Source: Bacteroides uniformis (GTDB lineage: Bacteria > Bacteroidota > Bacteroidia > Bacteroidales > Bacteroidaceae). Taken from it: 64,000 bases of DNA. The notes beneath the pieces are model-generated. The model was given only the letters and a program-made list of their open reading frames with translations, searched no databases and had not been told where the DNA came from. The DNA lies in the NCBI RefSeq assembly GCF_025147485.1, contig NZ_CP102263.1, forward strand, positions 2,617,501-2,681,500. The letters are read 5' to 3'. Below are positions 44,553-52,510 of the stretch, one piece after another. Both the position numbers and the translations under genes were made by a program. Positions within the stretch are counted from its first letter, which is position 1; each line of letters starts with the position of its first letter.

Positions 44553-45140
44553 ATGGCAAATTTAGCAACAACGACCTATAAGGTCACTGGGACACGTGAA
44601 GCAGTAAATAACCTGTGGACTACCTTTCAGGACATGGAAGTGGATAGTAAGGATATAAGGCTGTTCAAGCTTGCCGAGCATTACGGCATTGACTATGAGA
44701 AAAAGCAAATCAGTGTTAGAGGACATATCTATTGGGCTGAATATGAAGAAGACGAAGAGAATGATTATTTCCTTCTTTCATTTGAGACAGAAACCGCATG
44801 GGATGCCTGTAACGAACTCTTCTTTGAAATAAACCGGATATTGAATGATGAACTGAGTATTTCATACAGATGTTGCGAAAGTGGATGTGATTTGTTCTAT
44901 ACCCATGACGAGGGGGATTTCTTTCCCGAAGAATGTTGTGTGAGTTCATACGGCGAACCTTTCGAGGATGCATGTGAGGATGTTTTTGACACCATTGAGG
45001 ATGCCATAGCTGAATGGACATCAAAGACCGGTATTGGACAGGGAGACCGCAGTGAAAAAGAAATGGTGGATTTTATCAATAGCTATGAATACGAAAGCGA
45101 AGAGACCTATTTCTACATCCACCCTTTTACATTCGAATAA
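44553..45140 (+). CDS. Acidic hypothetical protein of the mobile element
   Basis: A 195-residue protein with strong acidic character, starting MANLATTTYKVTGTREAVNN 19 bases after the previous gene. It has a ferredoxin-like opening (a typical TTTYKVTGxREAV strand-helix, repeated as SVRGHIYWAEYEEDEENDY). It also contains YRCCESGCDLFY near the middle. No catalytic motif is evident. I do not recognise the family with confidence, though proteins of this composition are standard cargo of Bacteroides conjugative elements. A 13-bp stem hairpin follows. Confidence 0.7.
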   Translation: MANLATTTYKVTGTREAVNNLWTTFQDMEVDSKDIRLFKLAEHYGIDYEKKQISVRGHIYWAEYEEDEENDYFLLSFETETAWDACNELFFEINRILNDELSISYRCCESGCDLFYTHDEGDFFPEECCVSSYGEPFEDACEDVFDTIEDAIAEWTSKTGIGQGDRSEKEMVDFINSYEYESEETYFYIHPFTFE

Positions 45141-45147
45141 CATACCC

Positions 45148-45179
45148 GCAAGGACATGAGGCAAGTCTCGTGTCCTTGC
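45148..45179 (+). other. Hairpin between element genes
   Basis: GCAAGGACATGAG (45148-45160) and CTCGTGTCCTTGC (45167-45179) pair almost perfectly around a six-base loop. No T tract follows, so it may be a processing or stability hairpin and not a terminator. Confidence 0.55.
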
Positions 45180-45195
45180 ATAAAAACAAGATAAT

Positions 45196-45363
45196 ATGGA
45201 CAGGTACAGCGCAGAACTGATTGGAGCATCTTGCGAACTTATAACCCCATGCAGGGGCTGTAGCCATGGAATAATTGTGGCAGTGTATAACGAACAACTT
45301 CTTGTACGGTTAATCAGCGGAGCACAACGATTAGTGAGCAAAGATGAAGTCATATTATTATGA
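45196..45363 (+). CDS. Small conserved-looking protein (55 residues)
   Basis: An open frame starting MDRYSAELIGASCELITPCR and ending SGAQRLVSKDEVILL. It is preceded by AT-rich sequence typical of translation starts here and fills the gap between the acidic protein and parA. CELITPCRGC contains three cysteines. The composition is that of a folded SH3-like small protein (beta strands GIIVAVYNEQLLVRLI). No family name can be given. Confidence 0.5.
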   Translation: MDRYSAELIGASCELITPCRGCSHGIIVAVYNEQLLVRLISGAQRLVSKDEVILL

Positions 45364-45416
45364 CCCTGATACTTTCCCTGACTGTTTTCAACTGTTAGGA
45401 GACATTGGTAGGTGTT

Positions 45417-45511
45417 TGTATATCATACATTTACCTTTGTATACATTGATACATGTGGACAAGTACACGTGTAAACAGGAATACAAGAACACATTGAAAC
45501 ATATAAACATA
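45417..45511 (+). repeat. Repeat cluster I upstream of parA (24-bp period)
   Basis: Three adjacent 24-base units at 45440-45463, 45464-45487 and 45488-45511 share the pattern TAnACATTGAAACATnTnnACAAG, each made of two 12-base halves. The cluster includes the palindrome TACACGTGTA (45464-45473). It ends 12 bases before the parA start. Confidence 0.7.
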
Positions 45512-45523
45512 AAAACAAATAGT

Positions 45524-46276
45524 ATGGCACAGAAAATCATCACTTTCGCCAACCATAAAGGTGGCGTATCAAAGACAACTTCAACCGCCTCTATCGGGGC
45601 TTGTATGGCAATGAAAGGCAAGAAAGTCCTGCTTATAGACCTTGACGGACAGGCAAACCTGACACTGTATTTCATACCTAATGAGGATGAAATTGAGACG
45701 AGCATTTTTGATTCATTGGTAAACGGTGTTCCTTTGCCTGTAAAACATATCCGGGAGAATCTTGACCTTGTCCCTTCTTCCCTTGAAATGGCAAGTGCGG
45801 AAATAGCTCTGACCAATCTGTTGGCAAGAGAGCAACTGCTCAGCCGTCTGCTTGAACCGCTCAGGAAAGACTATGACTATATCCTGATTGACTGTCCGCC
45901 TTCTCTTGGTATTGTCACTACCAATGCCTTTATCGCGGCTGATGAGATCATCGTACCGATGACACCGGAGCTGCTTCCTTTGAAAGGCATGAGGATGCTT
46001 GACGCATTTGTCACCACCTTGCAACGTGTCAAACCGTCGCTTCGCCTGGGAGGTGTGTTCATCGCCAGATTCAATCATCGTAAACTGAACAAGGTAGTGG
46101 AACAGGCTGTAAAGGAGCGTTACGAAAGTATCACCATGAATACCCGCATCCGTGAGAATATCGCCTTGGCTGAATCAGCCGGTAGTGGCAAAAGTATATT
46201 CGAGTATGATTTAAATTCCAACGGTGCAAAGGATTATCTTGCACTTACGGAGGAAATTCTTTCACGTAACCAATAA
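45524..46276 (+). CDS. parA: ParA-family partition ATPase
   Basis: A 250-residue Soj/ParA-type ATPase. The start at 45524 gives MAQKIITFANHKGGVSKTTS with the deviant Walker A KGGVSKTT at residues 12-19; the longer frame upstream would read through the repeat cluster. Further motifs: VLLIDLDGQANLT (Walker A' region) and DYILIDCPPSLGIVTTNAF (Walker B). It has no N-terminal helix-turn-helix, so operator binding is probably done by its partner. In CTnDOT-like elements a ParA homologue begins the transfer region, but no tra genes follow here. Confidence 0.92.
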   Translation: MAQKIITFANHKGGVSKTTSTASIGACMAMKGKKVLLIDLDGQANLTLYFIPNEDEIETSIFDSLVNGVPLPVKHIRENLDLVPSSLEMASAEIALTNLLAREQLLSRLLEPLRKDYDYILIDCPPSLGIVTTNAFIAADEIIVPMTPELLPLKGMRMLDAFVTTLQRVKPSLRLGGVFIARFNHRKLNKVVEQAVKERYESITMNTRIRENIALAESAGSGKSIFEYDLNSNGAKDYLALTEEILSRNQ

Positions 46277-46281
46277 CAACT

Positions 46282-46629
46282 ATGGCAAAAAACAATATGG
46301 ACATTCTGCTTGGCAATATTTTGGGCAGTGCTGCTATCAGCCCTGACAATAAAACAGTAGAACAAACACCCGAGACCAAGCCAATTCCGAAACAGGAAAA
46401 ACGGTCAGTCAAGGCAGAACGTAAAGAGCAACTGGACAATTCCTGGCGGCATTTCTCCTTTATCTGCTCCAGGGAACTTGTAGATAAGGTACAGGCAATA
46501 GCTTACAAGGAGGGTTTCACTATACGTGCCTTTATGGAGTATGTGATGAAACAGGGCATCGAGGCATACGAGGCGAAGCATGGCAAGGCTCGGAAAGTCA
46601 AGTCCAAAAGCATCAATGATGTAATGTAA
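46282..46629 (+). CDS. Small basic DNA-binding-like partner of ParA (RHH/DUF3408-like)
   Basis: A 115-residue basic protein five bases after parA. After a flexible N-terminus (KPIPKQEKRSVKAERKEQLD) comes a segment of beta-helix-helix type: WRHFSFICSRELVDKVQAIA and TIRAFMEYVMKQGIEAYE, which looks like a ribbon-helix-helix fold. Location and charge suggest the centromere-binding partner that recognises the flanking 24-bp-phased repeats. It could also be a DUF3408-type conjugation protein. The assignment is inference from sequence pattern and neighbours. Confidence 0.7.
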   Translation: MAKNNMDILLGNILGSAAISPDNKTVEQTPETKPIPKQEKRSVKAERKEQLDNSWRHFSFICSRELVDKVQAIAYKEGFTIRAFMEYVMKQGIEAYEAKHGKARKVKSKSINDVM

Positions 46630-46713
46630 ACGTGTATACACGTAGCCATGTGTACGTATAGGTATGTGTACGTGTAGCAATATATACATGTTTACACGTA
46701 CACGTGAATACAC
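46630..46713 (+). repeat. Repeat cluster II downstream of the ParA partner gene
   Basis: Seven 12-base steps run from the stop codon of the partner gene, beginning with the perfect 14-base palindrome ACGTGTATACACGT (46630-46643) and ending with ACGTGAATACAC (46702-46713). The sequence type is the same as in clusters I and III. Confidence 0.65.
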
Positions 46714-46746
46714 AGATATATTCAAGTCAATAACAATCAAAATATT

Positions 46747-47259
46747 ATGAATATGAATAAATACTTCTCATTTGCCATTGTAGTATTCCTAATGGCAGTA
46801 CCATTGGTATTAACTTCTTGTGGCAAAGACAACATTTTGGATGATGTTGAAGAGCTTCAGCCGGAGTTGAAAGTATGGACGGAGCCTTATCATGTTGAAA
46901 GTTCAACCATAGACGAGGTCAAGAACTATATGGAGTTTTCAATGAAGCGATATGGTCTTGTATCGGAGGCAACAATAGCTGGTTCTATTCAACTCACTTA
47001 CAAAACCGGCAACGGTAATGAGGGTATCCTATATAGCTTTTATGCTTCAAATGGGGAATTGTATTCGGTAATAGATACAGAGCTGATAGCTAATAGCCGT
47101 CTGGTTATCGACTATTTGAAGGAACATTATTCTCTGATTGTTCCGGCGAACGAGGCAACACTTGAATACTGTTTCACGAACTCAGACAGGTCAATGGTCA
47201 TTACGACTGCAAAGGTTTCTGACACCTATTTCAACGTAAATTACGCCTACGTCAATTGA
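46747..47259 (+). CDS. Hypothetical lipoprotein of the mobile element
   Basis: A 170-residue lipoprotein: MNMNKYFSFAIVVFLMAVPL followed by lipobox LTSCG at about residue 25. The mature domain starts with acidic DDVEELQPELKVW and has alternating strands and helices (EVKNYMEFSMKRYGL, AGSIQLTYKTGNG). It lies between repeat clusters II and III. It is not recognised as a family member; its position suggests a surface-exposed accessory or exclusion-like product, which is speculation. A terminator hairpin follows. Confidence 0.7.
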   Translation: MNMNKYFSFAIVVFLMAVPLVLTSCGKDNILDDVEELQPELKVWTEPYHVESSTIDEVKNYMEFSMKRYGLVSEATIAGSIQLTYKTGNGNEGILYSFYASNGELYSVIDTELIANSRLVIDYLKEHYSLIVPANEATLEYCFTNSDRSMVITTAKVSDTYFNVNYAYVN

Positions 47260-47279
47260 TATTGTCTTATATAGCTTTG

Positions 47280-47317
47280 AGCCATCATCAAGTCTTATGA
47301 TTTGGTGGTGGCTTTTT
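47280..47317 (+). terminator. Terminator of the lipoprotein gene
   Basis: AGCCATCATCAA (47280-47291) pairs with TTTGGTGGTGGCT (47301-47313), including two G-T pairs, followed by TTTTT. It is 20 bases after the stop codon. Confidence 0.8.
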
Positions 47318-47430
47318 GTATACATGTATTCATATGGACGTGAATACATGGTTATATGTAAACATGTATATAAGTCCACTTGTATAGGTGTATATATGTA
47401 AACGTGTGGACATGAATACATGTGGACATT
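47318..47430 (+). repeat. Repeat cluster III (24-bp period)
   Basis: Directly after the terminator, 24-base units begin at 47318, 47342, 47366, 47390 and 47414, most opening with GTATACATGT or GAATACATG. The same motif family as clusters I and II. Confidence 0.7.
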
Positions 47431-47809
47431 GGATGAATGAAAGATAATTCTCTAAATCATTGATAGACAAATGAAATAAACCCTTTATAGTTGAATCTAA
47501 ATTCGCCTTCTTGTAATTGATTAAAGCATATTTCATAAGCTTTTTGTATGCTGACAATTCACGGCTTGTCAGATTTTCACCGCAAAATTACTGTGAATGT
47601 CCGAACGCCAAGTACCGATTCTCTAATGTGTCTCAGATTGGTATGGCAACCTTCCGCAAATCAGAGATTTGGGTATTCCATACAAATCTACAGCCATTTA
47701 CTTGTCTTATCTTCCATGTCTCACAGTATCGGGAGCGTGAAAATTTGAAGCCCTTTGAAATTGTCATGATTTCACAAAAGGGAAATGATTAATTTTAATA
47801 CTTATAGAT
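47431..47809. other. Intergenic region
   Basis: About 380 bases between repeat cluster III and the 210-residue gene. Short frames on both strands lack normal starts or family features. A small palindrome, CTGACAA/TTGTCAG, is present at 47550-47571. Confidence 0.4.
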
Positions 47810-48442
47810 ATGGAAGTACAAAAGATTCATCCGGCAGAAGAGTATCTTCGCAACGAAAAGAACCCCACATCATTGTATGTCAGAATTAGTGGAGAACGTA
47901 GAAAGTTGTTCATTAACCGCAGTGACGGAGAGGGAGTGATTGGCATTATTGCAAAAGGTAAACGCAAACGAGGTTATGTTTTCAATGCCTGGTCAAGCAT
48001 TGAGAAAGTCTATTATCCGACCACTGAAAATGAAGAAGAGGCAGAAAAGAAGATGATTCTCAAATACCAGAAACTTGCCAGACTTGCCACACATACAAAT
48101 GATTGGTTGCGCAGGATTGCAGGTGCGGATTTGACAAAATCCCTTTACGAGAACCATATAACCACAGGAACAGGTATTGACGGAAAATGTATCAGATTGA
48201 GCACCATCGAGAAGTATTGCGGCTACATGGTGATGGCATGCTTCAGGGAAGCCTTCAAAAAGAAAGAGAAGTATTCAAGCTATAGGTTTGACTTTTGCGG
48301 TTATGACGGGACACTTTGGTGTGAACCGAAAGAGAATGGTGATATGATAGCCGGATTCAGCAAGGAATACCGAAATTGTGGTAACGGTTATTATTATCTG
48401 CTTATCAATGATGATTGTGTGATAGGTTATGACATAGACTGA
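47810..48442 (+). CDS. Hypothetical protein of the mobile element (210 residues)
   Basis: A soluble 210-residue protein starting MEVQKIHPAEEYLRNEKNPT. Residues 25-75 are strongly basic (ERRKLFINRSDGEG, AKGKRKRGYVFNAW), a middle helical part carries KYQKLARLATHTNDWLRRIA, and the C-terminus is aromatic (YRNCGNGYYYLLINDDC). No catalytic motif or known domain was recognised. It is the last gene of the ssb-parA block in the same direction and ends before a large hairpin. Confidence 0.65.
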   Translation: MEVQKIHPAEEYLRNEKNPTSLYVRISGERRKLFINRSDGEGVIGIIAKGKRKRGYVFNAWSSIEKVYYPTTENEEEAEKKMILKYQKLARLATHTNDWLRRIAGADLTKSLYENHITTGTGIDGKCIRLSTIEKYCGYMVMACFREAFKKKEKYSSYRFDFCGYDGTLWCEPKENGDMIAGFSKEYRNCGNGYYYLLINDDCVIGYDID

Positions 48443-48455
48443 TATAGTTATAATT

Positions 48456-48495
48456 CAAACAGACCATATCGGGAAGCCCCGATGTGGACTGTTTG
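48456..48495 (+). other. Long hairpin after the 210-residue gene
   Basis: CAAACAG pairs with CTGTTTG and ATCGGG with CCCGAT around an AAGC loop, giving a nearly continuous stem over 48456-48495, 14 bases after the stop codon. No T tract follows, so it is a poor intrinsic terminator; it may protect the mRNA 3' end. Confidence 0.6.
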
Positions 48496-49163
48496 AAGAT
48501 CGAGTATGCTGACGGTTGATTACCTCTTTTAATACTTACATTCCGATGCAGCATATTATGCTAATTGATTGTCAATAGTTTATGGTTTAAAAGATAGAAG
48601 CCTCAAAAATTTACTTGTTTTTTTGCCGAAAATCGAAGATTTAACACTTTTAACCTTAGTTTGTTTTCAAACGAAGGGAAAAAGAGAAAAATGACTCTAT
48701 TTTGCTCTTAAATCTCCGTTTCGCAAAGATAGGGCATGTCTGTGATTATTTCGCTGATTATGGATGCAAAATCATAAATGAGTTCACGGATTTTTTAGCT
48801 TATAATTGGGGTGGTCTTCGATTTTGGTATAGCTATTTCTTTCTTCCCTCTTTTAGTTTTACTTTAATGCGTGTATATATGAATACAGGGATAAAGTAAA
48901 GTTACTTTTCGTTTGAATGGTCAAACTAATATTAAACAGACATAGCAAGGAGGGGTTGTTTACGCCTGTATAACGAATAGTATTTTATTTGTTAGTAGAT
49001 GTATACTGTGCTTATGAATAATATGATGGCATTTAATTTTGAAATTCTATTCCAAATGATTATGTCTATGACTGATTATATGGCTTTGATGCGATTTTTT
49101 ATGTGTAATGTATCATTAAATAAGTAAAAAGTAGTATCTTTGTATATTATATGATGAGTTAAC
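48496..49163. other. AT-rich boundary region
   Basis: About 670 bases with no convincing gene between the mobile-element block and the defence island. A 65-codon frame at 48702-48899 has no supporting features. A -7 element TATCTTTG for the XRE gene lies at 49135-49142. Confidence 0.45.
49135..49142 (+). promoter_or_regulatory. -7 element of the XRE gene
   Basis: TATCTTTG lies 21 bases before the ATG at 49164. No good TTTG is found 19-20 bases upstream, which may indicate an activated or weak promoter. Confidence 0.45.
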
Positions 49164-49484
49164 ATGGCAAAGAATACAATGGGGACTAAGTTGCCCCGAA
49201 AATTAGAACAAAAGATGTCCGTTGTGGGAGAACAGATTAAACTGGCTCGCTTGCGCAGGAATCTGAGTGTAGCTCAAGTGGCGGAACGTGCCACCTGTTC
49301 TCCGTTGACCGTGTCCCGAATAGAGAAAGGTGTGCCGACAGTGGCAATCGGAATATATTTGCGCGTGTTGTATGCTTTACAGCTTGACGATGATATTCTG
49401 TGGTTGGCCAAAGAAGACAAACTAGGGAAAACATTACAGGATTTGAGTTTGAAGACAAGGAAAAGAGCTTCGAAAAAGAGATAA
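49164..49484 (+). CDS. XRE-family transcriptional regulator (HipB-like)
   Basis: A 106-residue protein with a single helix-turn-helix in residues 20-75: IKLARLRRNLSVAQVAERAT and SPLTVSRIEKGVPTVAIGIY, close to HipB-type regulators. The C-terminal tail is basic (SLKTRKRASKKR). No hipA gene follows, so it is an orphan in that sense; it may control the ATPase and restriction operon downstream or be the remains of a toxin-antitoxin pair. Confidence 0.85.
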   Translation: MAKNTMGTKLPRKLEQKMSVVGEQIKLARLRRNLSVAQVAERATCSPLTVSRIEKGVPTVAIGIYLRVLYALQLDDDILWLAKEDKLGKTLQDLSLKTRKRASKKR

Positions 49485-49601
49485 AACTCACTTTTTTCTG
49501 CATATAAGTCGATAATGACTCTATCAGGATAAAAAATACAGCTTAAAATTTTGTATTATGCCATAAAAACATTATGTTTGCACTGCATAATAATGTGGGA
49601 T

Positions 49602-50975
49602 ATGAAATTTGTTGATAGAATAGATGAAGCAGCACGACTGAAGGATGCTCTTGCAAGAGAGAAATCCTCGTTAGTTGTGATGTATGGTCGCAGACGATTG
49701 GGTAAATCAACGCTTATTAAAAGGGTGTTGTCAGAAAATGATGTATACTTCCTTGCAGACCGTTCGGAAGGTCAACATCAGAGGGCATTACTTGCAAAAG
49801 TGATAGCACAGGTGTTTCCTGATTTTGAGAAGTTGTCGTATCCCGATTGGGAGTCGATGTTTCGTGCGGTTAATTATCGAACAGACAAACGTTTTACTTT
49901 GTGTTTGGACGAATTTCCGTATCTTGTGGAGCAATCTCCTGAACTGCCGTCTGTATTGCAGAAACTTGTTGATGAGAAACAGTTGAAGTATAATCTGGTG
50001 CTTTGTGGTTCATCACAAAATATGATGTATGGGTTGTTTCTTGATTCTACTGCGCCTCTTTATGGTCGTGCTGATGAGATAATGAGACTTACCCCTATAC
50101 GTTTACCCTATATTCAGGAGGCATTGAACCTTAATGCGATGAACGCTATTGAAGAGTATGCTATATGGGGCGGTGTGCCGCGCTATTGGGAACTGAGGGA
50201 AAACAGAATTTCGCTTGATGATGCCATGTGGCATAATATCCTTTCTGTAAATGGGACTCTTTATGAGGAGCCGGTAAAACTGTTTCAGGATGATGTTAAG
50301 GATATAGTCAAGACTTCGACAATAATGTCTTATATCGGTACTGGTGCAAACCGTCTTTCCGAAATTGCTGCACGATGCAATGAACCTGCAACTAATCTGT
50401 CGCGTCCATTGAAGAAACTTGTTGATCTCGGTTTTTTGGAAAAAGATGTTCCGTTCGGGATTGATGAAAAGAATGCGAAAAAGAGCCTCTACAAGATTGC
50501 CGATCCGTTTATGGCATTCTACTATCAGTTTGTTGTCCCTAATCGTTCGTTCATTGAACTTGGTCGTCGCTTACCCATAGAACAGGCTTTGACTGCTCAT
50601 TTCTCTGAGTATGTGAGTATGCAATGGGAAAAACTGTGTCGGGATGCCGTAACAGGAAATCTTGTTAATGGAGTAGTTTATGGCAAAGCAAAACGCTGGT
50701 GGGGCTCTGTTCTCAATGAGGATAAGAAGCCGGAACAAGTTGAATTTGACGTGATGGCTGAATCGCTCGATAAAAAGTATCTGTTGGTCGGAGAATGTAA
50801 ATGGACAACAGGGGAGAATGGCAAACAGCTAACTGCTGAGCTTCTCCGCAAAGCTAATCTGTTGCCGTTTGCTAAGAACTACACTATCGTTCCTGTACTG
50901 TTCCTTAAGAACGCTCCGAAAGATGATGCTGGGAATGCAATGTTGTCGGAAAATGTTGTAGAGTTAATGAAGTAA
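49602..50975 (+). CDS. AAA ATPase with DUF234 nuclease-like domain
   Basis: A 457-residue protein of the archaeal-type ATPase family. The start at 49602 (MKFVDRIDEAARLK) matches family members; upstream in-frame codons exist to 49551. Walker A is GRRRLGKSTL (about residues 29-38), Walker B FTLCLDEFPYLVEQSP, and LVLCGSSQNMM is a sensor-like element. A winged helix follows (RLSEIAARCNEPATNLSRPL). The C-terminal DUF234 domain has a PDDEXK-like core, VEFDVMAESLDKKYLLVGEC followed by KW. These proteins are abundant in Bacteroides accessory DNA and have no firmly known role. Confidence 0.88.
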   Translation: MKFVDRIDEAARLKDALAREKSSLVVMYGRRRLGKSTLIKRVLSENDVYFLADRSEGQHQRALLAKVIAQVFPDFEKLSYPDWESMFRAVNYRTDKRFTLCLDEFPYLVEQSPELPSVLQKLVDEKQLKYNLVLCGSSQNMMYGLFLDSTAPLYGRADEIMRLTPIRLPYIQEALNLNAMNAIEEYAIWGGVPRYWELRENRISLDDAMWHNILSVNGTLYEEPVKLFQDDVKDIVKTSTIMSYIGTGANRLSEIAARCNEPATNLSRPLKKLVDLGFLEKDVPFGIDEKNAKKSLYKIADPFMAFYYQFVVPNRSFIELGRRLPIEQALTAHFSEYVSMQWEKLCRDAVTGNLVNGVVYGKAKRWWGSVLNEDKKPEQVEFDVMAESLDKKYLLVGECKWTTGENGKQLTAELLRKANLLPFAKNYTIVPVLFLKNAPKDDAGNAMLSENVVELMK

Positions 50976-51011
50976 AGAGATATCAAATTTACGATTTGAC
51001 AGAGTTATTAG

Positions 51012-52505
51012 ATGGCAAAAAAAACAATAAATAAAGAGCTTACAGGTGCACAGGACTTATACAATTTCTTGTTTGAGGCCTGTAATATAATACGCGGTCC
51101 TGTAAGCCAAGATAATTTTAAGGATTATATCACGCCTTTACTTTATTACAAGCGGATATCTGATGTTTATGATGAAGAAACAGAAGAAGCTTTAATATCA
51201 AGTGGTGGTGATAAGGAGTATGCATCTCTGCCAGAACAACATCGTTTTGTTATTCCTGATGGTTGTCATTGGCAAGAAGTCCGAGAGCGTACAGAAAATC
51301 TTGGAGCTGCCATAGTCGGTGCTATGAGGCAGATAGAGATAGCAAACCCAGATACATTGTATGGGGTGCTATCTATGTTTTCATCTCAGAAATGGACTAA
51401 CAAAGCAATACTCAATGATAGCAAGATTCGTGACCTGATAGAACATCTATCAAAACGAAAACTTGGTAATAAGGATTACCCTGCGGACTTAATGGGTGAT
51501 GCTTATGAAATATTATTGAAGAAGTTTGCCGATGATAGTAAGGCTCAAGCTGGAGAGTTTTATACTCCTCGTTCTGTTGTGAGATTATTAGTGCATATTC
51601 TCGATCCGCAACCGGGGGAAACTGTATATGATCCTGCTTGTGGTAGTGGAGGAATGCTTATCGAAGCTATACGATATATGCACGATGATTCTCTTTGCTG
51701 CGGAAGTATATTCGGACAGGAAAAGAATGTCGTGAATGCGGCCATTGCTAAAATGAATCTATTCCTGCATGGTGCATCTGATTTTAATGTAATGCAAGGC
51801 GACACATTGAGAGACCCAAAAATTCTTCAAGGTGGTAATATCGCCAAATTCGATTGTGTTATAGCAAACCCCCCATTTTCTCTTGAAAATTGGGGAGCAA
51901 CGGAATGGAGTTCAGATAAATATAAGCGCAATATCTATGGCACACCGAGTGATAGTTGTGGTGACTATGCGTGGATTCAGCATATGATATGTTCTATGTC
52001 TTCCGGCAAGGGGCGTATGGCTGTTGTAATGCCGCAAGGTATTCTGTTTCGTGGAAATCAAGAAGCAGAAATAAGGAAACAATTAGTCGAAAGTGATTTG
52101 ATAGAAGCCGTTGTTACATTAGGAGATAAATTGTTTTATGGAACTGGACTTTCACCGTGCTTTTTGATAATACGAAGAATGAAACAGGCTCATCATTCCG
52201 GACGGATTTTGATGATAGATGGTTCCAAAATTCTAACTCAAAAGAGAGCGCAGAATATTTTAGAAGAGAATGATATAGATAGGTTATATTCACTTTATCA
52301 AAATTACTCCGATGAAGAGGACTATTCTCGAATCGTTACATTGCAGGAGATAAGAGATAAAGAGTATAATCTTTCGCCCAATCGCTATGTGGTTTACCAC
52401 AAGGAGGAAATTCGTCCTTATGCGGAAGTGTTGGCTGAGTTCAAACAAGCATACGCAGATGTGAAGCGATTGGAGAACGAATTTTCATTACTCATTAACG
52501 CATAA
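51012..52505 (+). CDS. hsdM: Type I restriction-modification DNA methyltransferase subunit, first copy
   Basis: A 497-residue N6-adenine methyltransferase subunit. The N-terminal helical domain (IRGPVSQDNFKDYITPLLYY) is followed by the SAM motif I DPACGSGGMLIEAIRY and the catalytic motif IV ANPPFSLENW. It pairs with HsdS to methylate the bipartite recognition site. It is followed 5 bases later by a second, clearly different hsdM. Both catalytic motifs are intact, so both may be active. The ATPase gene ends 36 bases upstream. Confidence 0.94.
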   Translation: MAKKTINKELTGAQDLYNFLFEACNIIRGPVSQDNFKDYITPLLYYKRISDVYDEETEEALISSGGDKEYASLPEQHRFVIPDGCHWQEVRERTENLGAAIVGAMRQIEIANPDTLYGVLSMFSSQKWTNKAILNDSKIRDLIEHLSKRKLGNKDYPADLMGDAYEILLKKFADDSKAQAGEFYTPRSVVRLLVHILDPQPGETVYDPACGSGGMLIEAIRYMHDDSLCCGSIFGQEKNVVNAAIAKMNLFLHGASDFNVMQGDTLRDPKILQGGNIAKFDCVIANPPFSLENWGATEWSSDKYKRNIYGTPSDSCGDYAWIQHMICSMSSGKGRMAVVMPQGILFRGNQEAEIRKQLVESDLIEAVVTLGDKLFYGTGLSPCFLIIRRMKQAHHSGRILMIDGSKILTQKRAQNILEENDIDRLYSLYQNYSDEEDYSRIVTLQEIRDKEYNLSPNRYVVYHKEEIRPYAEVLAEFKQAYADVKRLENEFSLLINA

Positions 52506-52510
52506 TCAAT

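Noticed and set aside
47330..47557. 75-codon minus-strand frame over repeat cluster III
   Set aside because: It starts with TTG and its second half is the repeat cluster itself, so coding is unlikely.
48702..48899. 65-codon frame in the AT-rich boundary region
   Set aside because: No supporting start region or similarity; probably chance.
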